Under the pieces are notes generated by a model, which was not told where the DNA came from, did not search any database, and saw only the letters and a list, made by a program, of their open reading frames with translations. The position numbers and the translations under genes were made by a program. Positions 55,421-64,000 of a stretch of 64,000 bases of DNA are shown piece after piece (within the stretch, counting starts at the first letter, position 1; each line of letters begins with the position of its first letter). The DNA lies in the NCBI GenBank assembly GCA_963837285.1, contig CAWIMS010000001.1, positions 1,054,001-1,118,000 of the forward strand, given 5' to 3'. Source of the DNA: Planosporangium sp963837285. GTDB lineage: Bacteria; Actinomycetota; Actinomycetes; Mycobacteriales; Micromonosporaceae.

Positions 55421-56249
55421 ATGACTGAGACCCTGCTTGGCCGCGTCGAGCACGGCACGCCGCCGGCCGCCGACGCCGCGTTCGCCCGCTGGCTGGCCGC
55501 CCGCACCGGCGGCCTGCTGCTGGACCTGCGCGAGGAGATGGGCCACCGCCAGCCGGACAAGCTGCGCGCCGCCGGTGACGCCCGGGCCCAGGAGCTGATC
55601 GCGGGCGAGCTGGCCCGCGGCCGCCGGCCGACGCGGTGCTGTCCGAGGAGGCCGCCGACGACCCGGCCAGGCTCGACGCCGAGCGGGTGTGGATCGTCGA
55701 CCCGCTCGACGGCACCCGGGAGTTCGGCGAGGAGGGCCGCGCCGACTGGGCTGTGCACATCGGGCTCTGGCAATGCGCGACCACCGACGAGGGCAAGCGC
55801 GCGGGGCGGCTCACCGCGGGCGCGGTGGCGCTGCCGGCCCAACATCGGGTACTGGCGACCGACGCGCCGCCGCCGTACCCGCCCCTGTCCGGCCAGGCGG
55901 CACGGGCGGGCCGATCCGGTTCGCGGTGAGCCGGACCCGGCCGCCGGAGTTCCTGGCCCCGCTCGCCGACGAACTCGGCGCCGAGCTGGTGCCGATGGGG
56001 TCGGCGGGGTGAAGATCGCGGCAGTGATCGACGGCGATGTGGACGCGTACGTGCACGCCGGCGGCCAGTACGAGTGGGACTCGGCGGCGCCGGTCGCTGT
56101 GGCCCTGGCCACCGGGCTGCACGCTTCCCGACTGGACGGCTCGGGATTGACATACAATCGATGCCGACCCGCGGCTGCCCGATCTTGTGGTGTGCCGCAA
56201 GGATCTCGCGCCCCGGCTGCTGGCCGCGCTCGAGCGGTGCACCGGCTGA
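55421..56249 (+). pseudogene. cysQ: 3'(2'),5'-bisphosphate nucleotidase, four frameshifts
   Basis: ATG 55421. In successive frames: LLLDLREEMGHRQPDKLRAAGD, then from about 55625 PADAVLSEEAADDP and the metal motif VDPLDGTREFGEEG, from about 55905 PIRFAVSRTRPPEFL, from about 56008 VKIAAVIDGDVDAYVHAGG and EWDSAAPVAVA, from about 56155 DPRLPDLVVCRKDL to TGA 56247. All inositol-monophosphatase-fold motifs are present. CysQ removes the PAP by-product of sulfate assimilation, which fits the cysD-cysN genes that follow. Confidence 0.85.
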
Positions 56250-56278
56250 GGCCGTACCCAATGAAGGGTCTCAACTCG

Positions 56279-57186
56279 ATGACGGCTGCTCTACCGGGTC
56301 TCGCACCTGGACGCTCTCGAAGCCGAGAGCGTCTTCATCATGCGTGAGGTGGTGGCCGAGTTCGAGCGTCCGGTGCTGCTGTTCTCCGGTGGCAAGGACT
56401 CGATCGTGATGCTCCGGCTGGCCGAGAAGGCGTTCGCCCCGGCCCGCATCCCGTTCCCGGTGATGCACGTCGACACCGGGCACAACTTCCCCGAGGTGCT
56501 GGCTTTCCGCGACCGCCGGGTCGAGGAGCTGGGCGTCCAGCTGATCGTGGCCAGCGTGCCCGAGGCGATCGCGTCCGGGCTGGTCCGCGAGCCGGGCGAC
56601 GGGATGCGCAACCGGATCCAGACGCCGGTGCTGCTCGACGCGGTGGAGAAGTACCGGTTCGACGCGCTGTTCGGCGGTGCCCGGCGCGACGAGGAGAAGG
56701 CCCGCGCCAAGGAGCGGGTGTTCAGCTTCCGCGACGAGTTCGGCCAGTGGGACCCGCGCAACCAGCGCCCGGAGCTGTGGGCGCTATACAACGCGCGGAT
56801 CCACTCCGGTGAGTCGATCCGGGTGTTCCCGCTGTCCAACTGGACCGAGCTGGACGTGTGGCACTACATCGCGCGGGAGCGGATCGCGCTGCCGCAGATC
56901 TACTTCGCGCACGACCGGGAGGTCGTCGACCGGGCCGGCATGCTGTACGCGGTCAACGAGTTCCTGCCGCTGAAGGCCGGCGAGACGCCGTACACCGAGC
57001 GGGTGCGGTACCGGACGGTCGGCGACGCGACGCTGCACGGCGGCGGTGCGGTCCGACGCGGACACGATCGAGCAGGTGATCGACGAGGTCGCCGCGACCC
57101 GGATCACCGAGCGCGGCGCCACCCGGGGCGACGACAAGTTCAGCGAGGCGGCCATGGAAGACCGCAAGCGTGAGGGGTATTTCTGA
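56279..57186 (+). pseudogene. cysD: Sulfate adenylyltransferase subunit 2, two frameshifts
   Basis: ATG 56279 (MTAA) shifts within a few codons into the frame LYRVSHLDALEAES and MREVVAEFERPVLLFSGGKDS, the PP-loop. NRIQTPVLLDAV, GARRDEEKARAKERVFSFRDEFG and SNWTELDVWHYIARE follow. A second shift at about 57048 leads to DADTIEQVIDEVAATRITE and the canonical end MEDRKREGYF at TGA 57184. CysD with CysN makes adenosine 5'-phosphosulfate. Apart from the shifts all motifs are intact; the cysN start follows immediately. Confidence 0.9.
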
Positions 57187-58468
57187 GTGTCAGTGGAGAC
57201 TCTCCCGCGGCAGATGGATCTGCTGCGGTTCGCCACCGCCGGCAGCGTCGACGACGGCAAGTCCACTCTGATCGGGCGGCTGCTCTACGACTCCAAGTCG
57301 ATCTTCACCGATCAGTTGGAGGCGGTGGAGGCGGTCATCCCGGTCGCGCGGCGACGAGTACACGAATCTCGCCCTGCTGACCGACGGCCTTCGGGCCGAG
57401 CGGGAGCAGGGCATCACGATCGACGTCGCGTACCGGTACTTCGCCACGCCACGGCGGAAGTTCATCATCGCCGACACGCCGGGGCACATCCAGTACACCC
57501 GGAACATGGTCACCGGGGCCTCGACGGCCGACCTGGCGCTGATCCTGGTCGACGCCCGCAAGGGGATCCTGGAGCAGTCCCGCCGGCACGCGTTCCTGTG
57601 CTCGCTGCTGCGGGTGCCGCACCTGGTGCTGTGCGTCAACAAGATGGATCTGGTCGACTACGACCAGGGGGTCTTCGAGAAGATCGCCGACGAGTTCACC
57701 GCCTTCGCGGCCAAGCTGGAGGCCCCCGACCTGGCCGTGGTGCCGATCTCGGCGCTGCGCGGGGACAACATCGTGACCCGCTCCGCGAACATGCCGTGGT
57801 TCGAGGGTCCGTCGCTGCTGCACCACCTCGAACACGTGCACATCGCCAGCGACCGCAACCTGGTCGACGTCCGGTTCCCGGTGCAGTACGTGATCCGTCC
57901 ACAGTCGACGGTGGTGTCCGACTACCGCGGGTACGCCGGGCAGGTGGCCAGCGGCGTGCTCAAGCCGGGCGACGAGGTGATGGTGCTGCCCAGCGGGTTC
58001 ACCTCCACCATCGCCGGCATCGACACCGCCGACGGGCCGGTCGACGAGGCGTTCCCGCCGATGTCGGTGACCATCCGGCTGGCCGACGAGCTCGACGTGT
58101 CCCGGGGCGACCTGATCTGCCGGCCGAACAACCGGCCGGGCGTGGCTCAGGACATCGAGGCGATGATCTGCTGGATGGACGAGTCGCGCCCGCTGACCGT
58201 CGGCGGCAAGTACGCGATCAAGCACACCACCCGGGCGGCGCGCGCGATCGTGCGCGGGTTGCAGTACCGGCTGGACGTGAACACCCTGCACCGCGACGAG
58301 TCGGCAAGTGAGCTGCGGCTCAACGAGATCGGCCGGGTACGGCTGCGGACGACCGTGCCGCTGCTGTGCGACGAGTACCGGCGTAACCGCACGACCGGGG
58401 GCTTCATCGTGATCGACGAGACCACGAACCGCACGGTCGCCGCCGGCATGATCATCGAAGCCGCCTGA
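57187..58468 (+). pseudogene. cysN: Sulfate adenylyltransferase subunit 1 (GTPase), one frameshift
   Basis: GTG 57187 directly after the cysD stop. FATAGSVDDGKSTLIGRLLYDS is the G1 loop; at about 57350 one base is missing between PVARR and GDEYTNLALLTDGL. The rest is intact: EREQGITIDVAYRYF (G2), DTPGH (G3), NKMDLVDYD (G4), the beta-barrel domains and the end VAAGMIIEAA. It uses GTP hydrolysis to drive APS synthesis. No CysC (APS kinase) domain is fused at the C-terminus. Confidence 0.92.
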
Positions 58469-58500
58469 TTTTCTTGACCGGCCCGTGGCCGGGCGTCCTT

Positions 58501-58571
58501 GATCGGCACAACTTCCCGGAAGTTGTGGCCTCGGAACCGTGCTGAGGCCACAACTTCCCGGAAGTTGTGCC
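58501..58571. repeat. Family-B palindromic element (copy B6)
   Basis: GGCACAACTTCCCGGAAGTTGTGGCCTC at the left and GAGGCCACAACTTCCCGGAAGTTGTGCC at the right: arms of 28 bp without mismatch, the best-preserved copy. It lies between convergent cysN and lacI-family genes, six bases from the latter's stop. Confidence 0.96.
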
Positions 58572-58577
58572 AGGAAA

Positions 58578-59573
58578 TCAGGCGGACTGGCGGACCACCA
58601 GGTGGGTCGGGAAGATCATCGGGTCTCCCTGATCTCCGCTGATTAGCTGGCGGACCAGCGCCCGGCCCATCTCGCGGGCCGGCTGGTGGACCGTGGTCAG
58701 CGGCGGATCGCCGTCGGTACTCACGTGCTCGATGTCGTCGAACCCCACGACCGCGACGTCGTCCGGGATCGACCGGCCGGTCTCGTGCAGCGCCCGCAGG
58801 GCACCCAGCGCCATCTGGTCCGACGGCGCGAACACCGCGTCCAGGCCGGGTTCCCGGTCGAGCAGCGCGGCCATCGCCCGCCGCCCGTCGCGTTGGGTGT
58901 AGTCGGCGGCCGCGACCAGGGACGACCGGTACCCGTCGCCGACCGCGGCCCGGTACCCGGCCAGCCGTTCCCGGGCGGACGGCAGGTCCTGCGGGCCGGC
59001 GATGAAGCCGATCCGTTCCCGGCCGTGCTGCTGCAACCATTGCACGGCGGACCGGGCGCTCCGCTCGTTCTCGATGTCCACGTACCGCAGTCCGTCGACC
59101 GCCTCGGGCGGGCGGCCCTGGGCGACCGCCGGCACCCCGGCGCGCCGGAGCAGGTGCGGCAGCGGGTGCCGCTCGTGCAGGGACAGCAGCAGAACACCCT
59201 CGGAGCGGGTGCCGGCCAGGTACTCGGCGCAGCGCTCCTGGGCGGAAGCGTCGGGCGCCGCGAGTACCACCGCGCAGAGGCCGGCCGGGGTCAGCTCGTC
59301 CCGGGCGCCGTGGACCACCTCGCCGAACCACGGGTCGTAGAACAGCCGGTCCTCCGGCTCGCACACCACGATCGCGACCGTACTGCTGCGCCGGGTGACC
59401 AGGGTACGGGCGGCCTCGTCGCGGACGTATCCGAGTTCGCGCAGTGACGCCTTCACCCGGGCGCGTACCTCGTCGCTGACCTTCGGCGAGCCGTTGACCA
59501 CGCGGGAGACGGTCGCCCGCGACACGCCGGCGTGCGCGGCGACGCTGTCCAGCGTGGCTCGCGATGCCTCCAT
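58578..59573 (-). CDS. LacI-family transcriptional regulator
   Basis: 331 residues. HTH: TLDSVAAHAGVSRATVSRVVNGSPKVSDEVRARV, then the hinge helix and a periplasmic-binding-protein-like domain (RSSTVAIVVCEPED, IGFIAGPQDLPSARERL, VVGFDDIEHVS). It is probably a sugar-responsive repressor. A palindrome GGAAAGCGCTCTCC lies about 22 bases upstream of its start and may be autoregulatory. It is downstream of galE on the same strand; a link to galactose metabolism is possible but not shown. Confidence 0.93.
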   Translation of the reverse strand: MEASRATLDSVAAHAGVSRATVSRVVNGSPKVSDEVRARVKASLRELGYVRDEAARTLVTRRSSTVAIVVCEPEDRLFYDPWFGEVVHGARDELTPAGLCAVVLAAPDASAQERCAEYLAGTRSEGVLLLSLHERHPLPHLLRRAGVPAVAQGRPPEAVDGLRYVDIENERSARSAVQWLQQHGRERIGFIAGPQDLPSARERLAGYRAAVGDGYRSSLVAAADYTQRDGRRAMAALLDREPGLDAVFAPSDQMALGALRALHETGRSIPDDVAVVGFDDIEHVSTDGDPPLTTVHQPAREMGRALVRQLISGDQGDPMIFPTHLVVRQSA

Positions 59574-59594
59574 ACCCGACGCCCCTTCCCCAAC

Positions 59595-59608
59595 GGAAAG
59601 CGCTCTCC
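59595..59608. promoter_or_regulatory. LacI-type operator
   Basis: GGAAAGCGCTCTCC, one mismatch from perfect symmetry, with the central AGCGCT core common to LacI-family sites. Confidence 0.7.
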
Positions 59609-59637
59609 TGCCGCGCCACTACGATGCCACACCGCTT

Positions 59638-59700
59638 GTCGATCTAGGACGAATGGTGGGACGAGATGGGCAAAGCACCCACCATTCTTCCTAGATCGAC
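59638..59700. repeat. Family-A palindromic element (copy A4)
   Basis: GTCGATCTAGGACGAATGGTGGG pairs with CCCACCATTCTTCCTAGATCGAC, one mismatch. The galE stop (complement of 59691-59693) is the TAG of the right arm, giving the C-terminus SSSSI. Confidence 0.95.
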
Positions 59701-60674
59701 GAGGAGGACGGGCCGCGGAGGAAGGTCCAGGCGTCTGCCACCATCTCGGGCAGTGTCGGCTTGGCCGGCTGCCAGCCCAGCTCCCGCTTGGCCCGCTCGG
59801 ACGACGCGACCAGCGCGGCCGGGTCGCCTTCGCGGCGGGGCGCGATCTCGGTCGGCACCGGATGCCCGGTCACCTCGCGAACCACCTCGATGACCTCGCG
59901 GTTGGAGAACCCGTTGCCGTTGCCGAGGTTGTAGATCCGGTGCGCGCCGCGCTCCATGCTGCCCAGCGCCAGCAGGTGTGCCGTGGCCAGGTCGGTGACG
60001 TGGATGTAGTCGCGCACGCAGGTGCCGTCGGGCGTCGGGTAGTCGTCGCCGTACAGCTGGAGCTTCTCCCGCTGCCCGGCCGCCACCTGAAGCGCGATCG
60101 GGATCAGGTGCGTCTCCGGATCGTGCCGCTCGCCGATCAGGCTGCCGTCGGCGGAGACGTGCGCGCCGGCGACGTTGAAGTACCGCAGGCTCACCGCGGC
60201 CAGGCCGTGCGCCACCGCGTACCCGGCCATCGCATGGTCCACGGCGAGCTTCGAGCCGGCGTACGGGTTGGGTGGCCGGGTCGCCGCCGTCTCCGGGATC
60301 GGCACCTCGTCCGGGTCGCCGTAGACGTTGGCGGTCGACGAGAAGACCAGCCGGCGTACCCCCGTGGTGCGCAGCGCTTCGAGCAGCCGCAGCGACCCGA
60401 TGAGGTTGTTCTCCCAGTACTTCTCCGGCTTCTGCACGCTCTCGCCGGCCGCGATGAAGGCGGCGAAGTGCAGTACCGCGTCGAAGTCCGGGGTGAGCAC
60501 CTCCGCGACCGCCTCGTGCACCCGGCCCCGCACGAACGTCGCGCCCGGCGGCACCGCCGCCTCGTGCCCGGTCGACAGGTCGTCGAGGACGACCACCTCG
60601 TGCCCCGCCCGCAGGAGCATGGCGGTCACGACACTGCCGATATAGCCAGCCCCACCGGTTACGAGCAGCTTCAC
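59691..60674 (-). CDS. galE: UDP-glucose 4-epimerase
   Basis: 327 residues. LLVTGGAGYIGSVV is the NAD loop, FSSTANVYGDPDE and NPYAGSKLAVD carry the catalytic Ser/Thr and Tyr-x3-Lys, and SLRYFNVAGAH and RDYIHVTDLATAH are family hallmarks. It interconverts UDP-glucose and UDP-galactose for wall glycans. The last residues and stop codon come from element A4. It diverges from the CorC-like gene. Confidence 0.95.
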   Translation of the reverse strand: MKLLVTGGAGYIGSVVTAMLLRAGHEVVVLDDLSTGHEAAVPPGATFVRGRVHEAVAEVLTPDFDAVLHFAAFIAAGESVQKPEKYWENNLIGSLRLLEALRTTGVRRLVFSSTANVYGDPDEVPIPETAATRPPNPYAGSKLAVDHAMAGYAVAHGLAAVSLRYFNVAGAHVSADGSLIGERHDPETHLIPIALQVAAGQREKLQLYGDDYPTPDGTCVRDYIHVTDLATAHLLALGSMERGAHRIYNLGNGNGFSNREVIEVVREVTGHPVPTEIAPRREGDPAALVASSERAKRELGWQPAKPTLPEMVADAWTFLRGPSSSSI

Positions 60675-60731
60675 GGGGCCAATCTAACGCAGCGTGCTGA
60701 GCCACTGGCCCGGACTGCCTACAATTCCGGC

Positions 60732-61733
60732 ATGCAGGAGGCCGGCGGGACCGGGCCGCGTGCCGACGCCAGACCCGGCGTCAGCGCCGTCGAGCGGCCG
60801 GGTGCGACGCCGGGCCGGCAAGCCGACGAACCGAGCCATACCAGGCCGGTACGCGCGCCGGGGCCGGTCCGCCGCGCGCTCGCCGGCATTCTCGTTCGCG
60901 GCGTCGACGCCGCCATGCGCTGGGTCACCCGGTTGCTCGGCGCCAGCCCGACGGCCGGCCGCGAGCAGATCAGCGAAGCCGAACTCCGCGACCTGATCGC
61001 GGCGAATACCGTGCTGCGCGGGGAGGAGCGCCAGCTCATCGCCGAGGTACTGGCCGCCGGCGCCCGCCATGTACGCGAGCTGATGGTGCCCCGTACCGAT
61101 GTGGTGTTCCTCGACGCCGGGCTGCCGATCGCGGACGCGTTGCGGCTGGTCCGGCACGCCCGGCACTCCCGGTTCCCGATCATCGACGGCAGCCAGGACG
61201 ACGTGGTCGGGTTCGTCCACCTGCGGGATCTGGCCATCCGCCCGGAAGGCGACGACCTGACCGTGGTCGGCCAGCTCGCCCGGGACGTCAAGCGGCTGCC
61301 CACCAGCAAGCAGGTGCTCACCGCGCTGTCGGAGATGCGCCGGGAGCGGCATCACCTCGCCGTCGTGGTGGACGAGTACGGCGGAACGGCCGGCATCGTC
61401 ACGCTCGAAGACCTCATCGAGGAGCTGGTCGGGGAGATCCACGACGAGTACGACGCGGCGCCCGAGCCACTCCCCGCCGCCGGCATGGCACCGGCCGAAG
61501 TGGACGGTCGGCTCAACCTGACCGACTTCGCCGAGGTGGCCGGGTTCAACCTGCCGTCCGGGCCGTACGAGACCCTCGGCGGGTTCCTGATGTGCCGCCT
61601 CGGCCGGCTGCCCGCGGTCGGCGACGAGGTGCGTTTCGACGGCTGGCGGCTCGTCGTCAGCGCCCTTGACGGCCGGCGGGTGGCCCGGGTGGCGCTGGCG
61701 CCACCGGTACCGACGACCCGGCCCCCAACGTAA
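60732..61733 (+). CDS. CBS-pair and CorC/HlyC-domain protein without DUF21
   Basis: 333 residues from ATG 60732. A basic, Pro-rich N-tail of about 75 residues precedes EAELRDLIAANTVLRGEERQLIAEVLA. Two CBS domains follow (VRELMVPRTDVVFLDAG and VVGFVHLRDLA; then VVVDEYGGTAGIVTLEDLIEELVGEI), and a C-terminal transporter-associated CorC domain (GRLNLTDFAEVAGF). The usual N-terminal DUF21 membrane domain is missing, so the protein is likely cytoplasmic, as in CorC itself, and involved in magnesium or cobalt homeostasis. Confidence 0.85.
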   Translation: MQEAGGTGPRADARPGVSAVERPGATPGRQADEPSHTRPVRAPGPVRRALAGILVRGVDAAMRWVTRLLGASPTAGREQISEAELRDLIAANTVLRGEERQLIAEVLAAGARHVRELMVPRTDVVFLDAGLPIADALRLVRHARHSRFPIIDGSQDDVVGFVHLRDLAIRPEGDDLTVVGQLARDVKRLPTSKQVLTALSEMRRERHHLAVVVDEYGGTAGIVTLEDLIEELVGEIHDEYDAAPEPLPAAGMAPAEVDGRLNLTDFAEVAGFNLPSGPYETLGGFLMCRLGRLPAVGDEVRFDGWRLVVSALDGRRVARVALAPPVPTTRPPT

Positions 61734-61758
61734 GCGATGCCGGGGCCGGGCTGACAGA

Positions 61759-62802
61759 ATGGCCGGCATGTCCCAGGCTCGACACGATCGACCGCGCGTA
61801 CTGTCCGGCATCCAGCCGACGGCCGACTCCTTCCACCTTGGCAACTATCTCGGTGCGCTGCGGAACTGGGTCGCGATGCAGGACACCCACGACGCGTTCT
61901 ACTGCGTGGTCGACCTGCACGCGATCACCATGGGTCACGAGCCGAAGCTGCTGCGCCAGCGCACCCGCGCGAGCGCCGCCCAGCTCCTCGCGATCGGGCT
62001 GGACCCGGAGCGGTGCACGCTGTTCGTGCAGAGCCAGGTGCCCGAGCACGCCCAGCTGGCCTGGGTGATGGGCTGCATCACCGGGTTCGGCGAGGCCAGC
62101 CGGATGACGCAGTTCAAGGACAAGTCGGCCAGGCAGGGCGCCGAGCGGGCCAGCGTCGGCCTGTTCACCTACCCGATCCTCCAGGCCGCGGACATCCTGC
62201 TCTACCAGGCCGACGCCGTCCCGGTCGGCGAGGACCAGCGCCAGCACCTGGAGCTGACCCGGGACCTGGCGCAGCGGTTCAACACCACGTTCGGCAAGAC
62301 TTTCACGGTTCCGGACGTGTACATCATCCGCGACACCGCGAAGATCACCGATCTCCAGGAGCCGACCGCGAAGATGTCCAAGTCGGCATCGTCGCCGAAC
62401 GGCCTGATCGAGCTGCTGGAGGACCCGGCGCGGGCGGCCAAGAAGATCCGTTCGGCGGTCACCGACACCGGGCGTGAGATCGTCTTCGACCCGGAGCACA
62501 AGCCCGGCGTGTCCAACCTGCTCACCATCTACTCGTCGCTGACCGGCACACCGATCCCCGACCTTGAGATCAAGTACGCCGGGAAGGGCTACGGCGACCT
62601 GAAGAAGGACCTGGCCGAGATCGTGGTCGAGTTCATCCGACCGATTCAGGAGCGGACCAAGGGGTACCTCGACGACCCGGCCCAGCTCGACAAGCTGCTC
62701 GCGGTCGGCGCGGAGAAGGCGCGCGCGGTCTCGTCGGTGACCCTGCGGCAGGTGTATGACCGGATCGGCTTCCTGGCTCCCGCCAACCCACCCCGCGGCT
62801 GA
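61759..62802 (+). CDS. trpS: Tryptophanyl-tRNA synthetase
   Basis: 347 residues from ATG 61759; ATG 61768 (MSQARHDRPRVLSG) is equally possible. SGIQPTADSFHLGNYLGAL holds the HIGH-equivalent HLGN. PILQAADILLYQADAVPVGEDQ binds Trp. KMSKSASSPNG is the second class-I motif. Full length for the bacterial family. It is followed six bases later by a 2H phosphoesterase. Confidence 0.95.
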   Translation: MAGMSQARHDRPRVLSGIQPTADSFHLGNYLGALRNWVAMQDTHDAFYCVVDLHAITMGHEPKLLRQRTRASAAQLLAIGLDPERCTLFVQSQVPEHAQLAWVMGCITGFGEASRMTQFKDKSARQGAERASVGLFTYPILQAADILLYQADAVPVGEDQRQHLELTRDLAQRFNTTFGKTFTVPDVYIIRDTAKITDLQEPTAKMSKSASSPNGLIELLEDPARAAKKIRSAVTDTGREIVFDPEHKPGVSNLLTIYSSLTGTPIPDLEIKYAGKGYGDLKKDLAEIVVEFIRPIQERTKGYLDDPAQLDKLLAVGAEKARAVSSVTLRQVYDRIGFLAPANPPRG

Positions 62803-62808
62803 GCCGAC

Positions 62809-63387
62809 GTGCGAACCACGATCGGCATCGCGATCGACATACCGGAGCCGTGGGGGACTCGACTGACCCGGCGCCGGTCCGAGGCCGGCGATCCCCAGGC
62901 GGCGTTCGTTCCGGCGCATGTCACGCTGCTCGGGCCGACCGAGATCAACGCCGCTGACCTGGAGGCGATCGAGCGGCGGCTCGACGAGATCGCCGCCGGG
63001 TACCCGCCGTTCACCCTGCACCTGCGCGGCACGGGCACATTCCGGCCGGTCACCGAGGTGGTGTTCGTGACGGTGGCCGCCGGGATCAGCGAGTGCGAGC
63101 AACTCAACGCGGCCATCCACGAGCTGGACGGGATCGAGCGCGCCGCCAAGTTCCCGTACCACCCGCACGTGACGGTGGCCCAGGACGTGCCGGCGGACCA
63201 GCTCGACGCGGCTTTCCACGATCTGGCCCGGTTCGAGGCCCGGTTCGCGGTCGACGGGTTCACCCTGTTCGAACACGGGGCGGACGGGCGGTGGCGGCCG
63301 CACCGCGACTACCTGCTGGGCGGCGACAGCTCGATGGACGGCGCCGTACCGAGCGGTTCCCGCGATTTCGCCGACAATGGAGGGTAG
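62809..63387 (+). CDS. 2H phosphoesterase (2'-5' RNA ligase/ThpR-like)
   Basis: 192 residues, GTG 62809. Two H-x-T/S-x motifs, HVTLLGP near residue 37 and HPHVTVAQ near 119, define the 2H superfamily. Members act as cyclic phosphodiesterases or ligases on 2'-5' or cyclic-phosphate RNA ends. It lies between trpS and a yihY-like gene in one apparent operon. Confidence 0.88.
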   Translation: MRTTIGIAIDIPEPWGTRLTRRRSEAGDPQAAFVPAHVTLLGPTEINAADLEAIERRLDEIAAGYPPFTLHLRGTGTFRPVTEVVFVTVAAGISECEQLNAAIHELDGIERAAKFPYHPHVTVAQDVPADQLDAAFHDLARFEARFAVDGFTLFEHGADGRWRPHRDYLLGGDSSMDGAVPSGSRDFADNGG

Positions 63388-63432
63388 ATCCCGGACGATC
63401 GAGTCGGGACGGCGGACAGCGCGGAGGCTGGC

Positions 63433-64000
63433 GTGCGGCGGTACGTCGAGCGCTTGATGAACGGCATGGTGGACGGCCTCGCCCGTCGTTTCGTGGCTGC
63501 CCGGCGCCGGTCGAAGACGTTCGACCACCTGGTCCGCGCGTACGAGCGCTACGACGAGGTGCACGGCGTGCGGCTCGCCGCGGCCAATGCGTACTACGGC
63601 TTCTTCGCGGTGTTCGCGCTGGCCGTGCTGCTGCTCGGCATCGTCGGCTACATCGTGCAGGACAACAAGCTGGTGGTCGGCGCGATCCAGCACTACCTGG
63701 AGCAGAACCTGCCGCAGGTGAAGGTCGCCAACCTGATCGGAACGACCAAGAGCATCGGCCAGATCGCGGTGGTCGGTCTGGCGCTGGCCGGCGTCGCCTG
63801 GGTGGAGACGCTGCGCTCCTCGCAACGGGCGATCTGGGGCCTCGACCAGCAGCCCGGCAACCCGATCATCCGCTGGCTGGTCGACGTCGCGGTACTCATC
63901 GGGCTCGGGATCCTGCTCACCGTCTCGGTGTCGATCGCTTCGGGTGTACAGGATCTGCTCTTGCAGTTGGCGGGTGAGCCGAAGCAGTCCGCCGTGCGGG
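63433..64000 (+). CDS. YihY/BrkB-family membrane protein, 3' end outside window
   Basis: GTG 63433; the frame is open to the window end (about 189 codons). A basic N-terminal helix (RRRSKTFDHLVRAYERYDEVHGVRLAAANAYYGFFAVFALAVLLL) leads to TM1. The QAIW/DQQP turn (AIWGLDQQPGNP) and a second TM region with VAVLIGLGILLTVSVSI are typical of the YihY (BrkB-like) family. These are multi-pass inner-membrane proteins of unclear transport function. Confidence 0.85.
   Translation, partial: MRRYVERLMNGMVDGLARRFVAARRRSKTFDHLVRAYERYDEVHGVRLAAANAYYGFFAVFALAVLLLGIVGYIVQDNKLVVGAIQHYLEQNLPQVKVANLIGTTKSIGQIAVVGLALAGVAWVETLRSSQRAIWGLDQQPGNPIIRWLVDVAVLIGLGILLTVSVSIASGVQDLLLQLAGEPKQSAVR

Overview
The window is high-GC DNA with densely packed genes, frequent GTG and TTG starts and an actinobacterial gene set: a SARP/AfsR regulator, a mycothiol-type DinB enzyme, a protein mannosyltransferase, DivIVA-like, TadG-like and YihY proteins, and a metG with the KFSSS signature. 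Content and local gene order fit a filamentous actinomycete, most plausibly Micromonosporaceae. That placement is inference; there is no rRNA here.

Layout. 1-3.8 kb: two tandem secreted cell-wall enzymes sharing a propeller-type repeat domain, plus a lipoprotein. 4-7.6 kb: a SARP/NB-ARC/TPR regulator followed by a reduced VanX-like protein lacking the catalytic Glu. 7.9-11.2 kb: DivIVA-like coiled coil, secreted X-Pro peptidase, internally deleted MFS transporter. 11.2-13.5 kb: remnant of a mobile module (XRE regulator, RecA-like ATPase, two zinc-ribbon ORFs). 13.9-17.5 kb: surface proteins, including a sortase substrate. 17.5-21.1 kb: accessory block with an XRE regulator, a frameshifted IS110 transposase and a GntR cassette. 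21.2-29 kb: small metabolic and regulatory genes, including a TetR/quinone reductase/Ohr redox unit with a clear operator. 29-43 kb: housekeeping core (Pmt, RsmI, MetG, TatD, RsmA, IspE, ABC-F). 43-48 kb: TetR/desaturase pair, TadG-like protein, HTH protein and tRNA-Gln. 48-58.5 kb: esterase, glmU, prs, rplY, pth, a sugar transferase, then cysQ-cysD-cysN for sulfate activation. 58.5-64 kb: LacI, galE, CorC-like, trpS, 2H phosphoesterase, YihY (cut by the window end).

Two signals stand out. First, at least ten intergenic palindromes fall into two sequence families. Family A has arms reading GTCGATCTAGGACGAATGG (four copies, all at gene 3' ends). Family B is built from two copies of the 19-bp palindrome ACAACTTCCSGGAAGTTGT (six copies, in both orientations). 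Several host genes take their stop codon, and in some cases their last residues, from these elements. Second, single-base frameshifts pile up between about 52.6 and 57.4 kb, in rplY, the sugar transferase (about 13 of them), cysQ, cysD and cysN, while conserved motifs stay intact. This looks more like a consensus-quality problem than gene decay.
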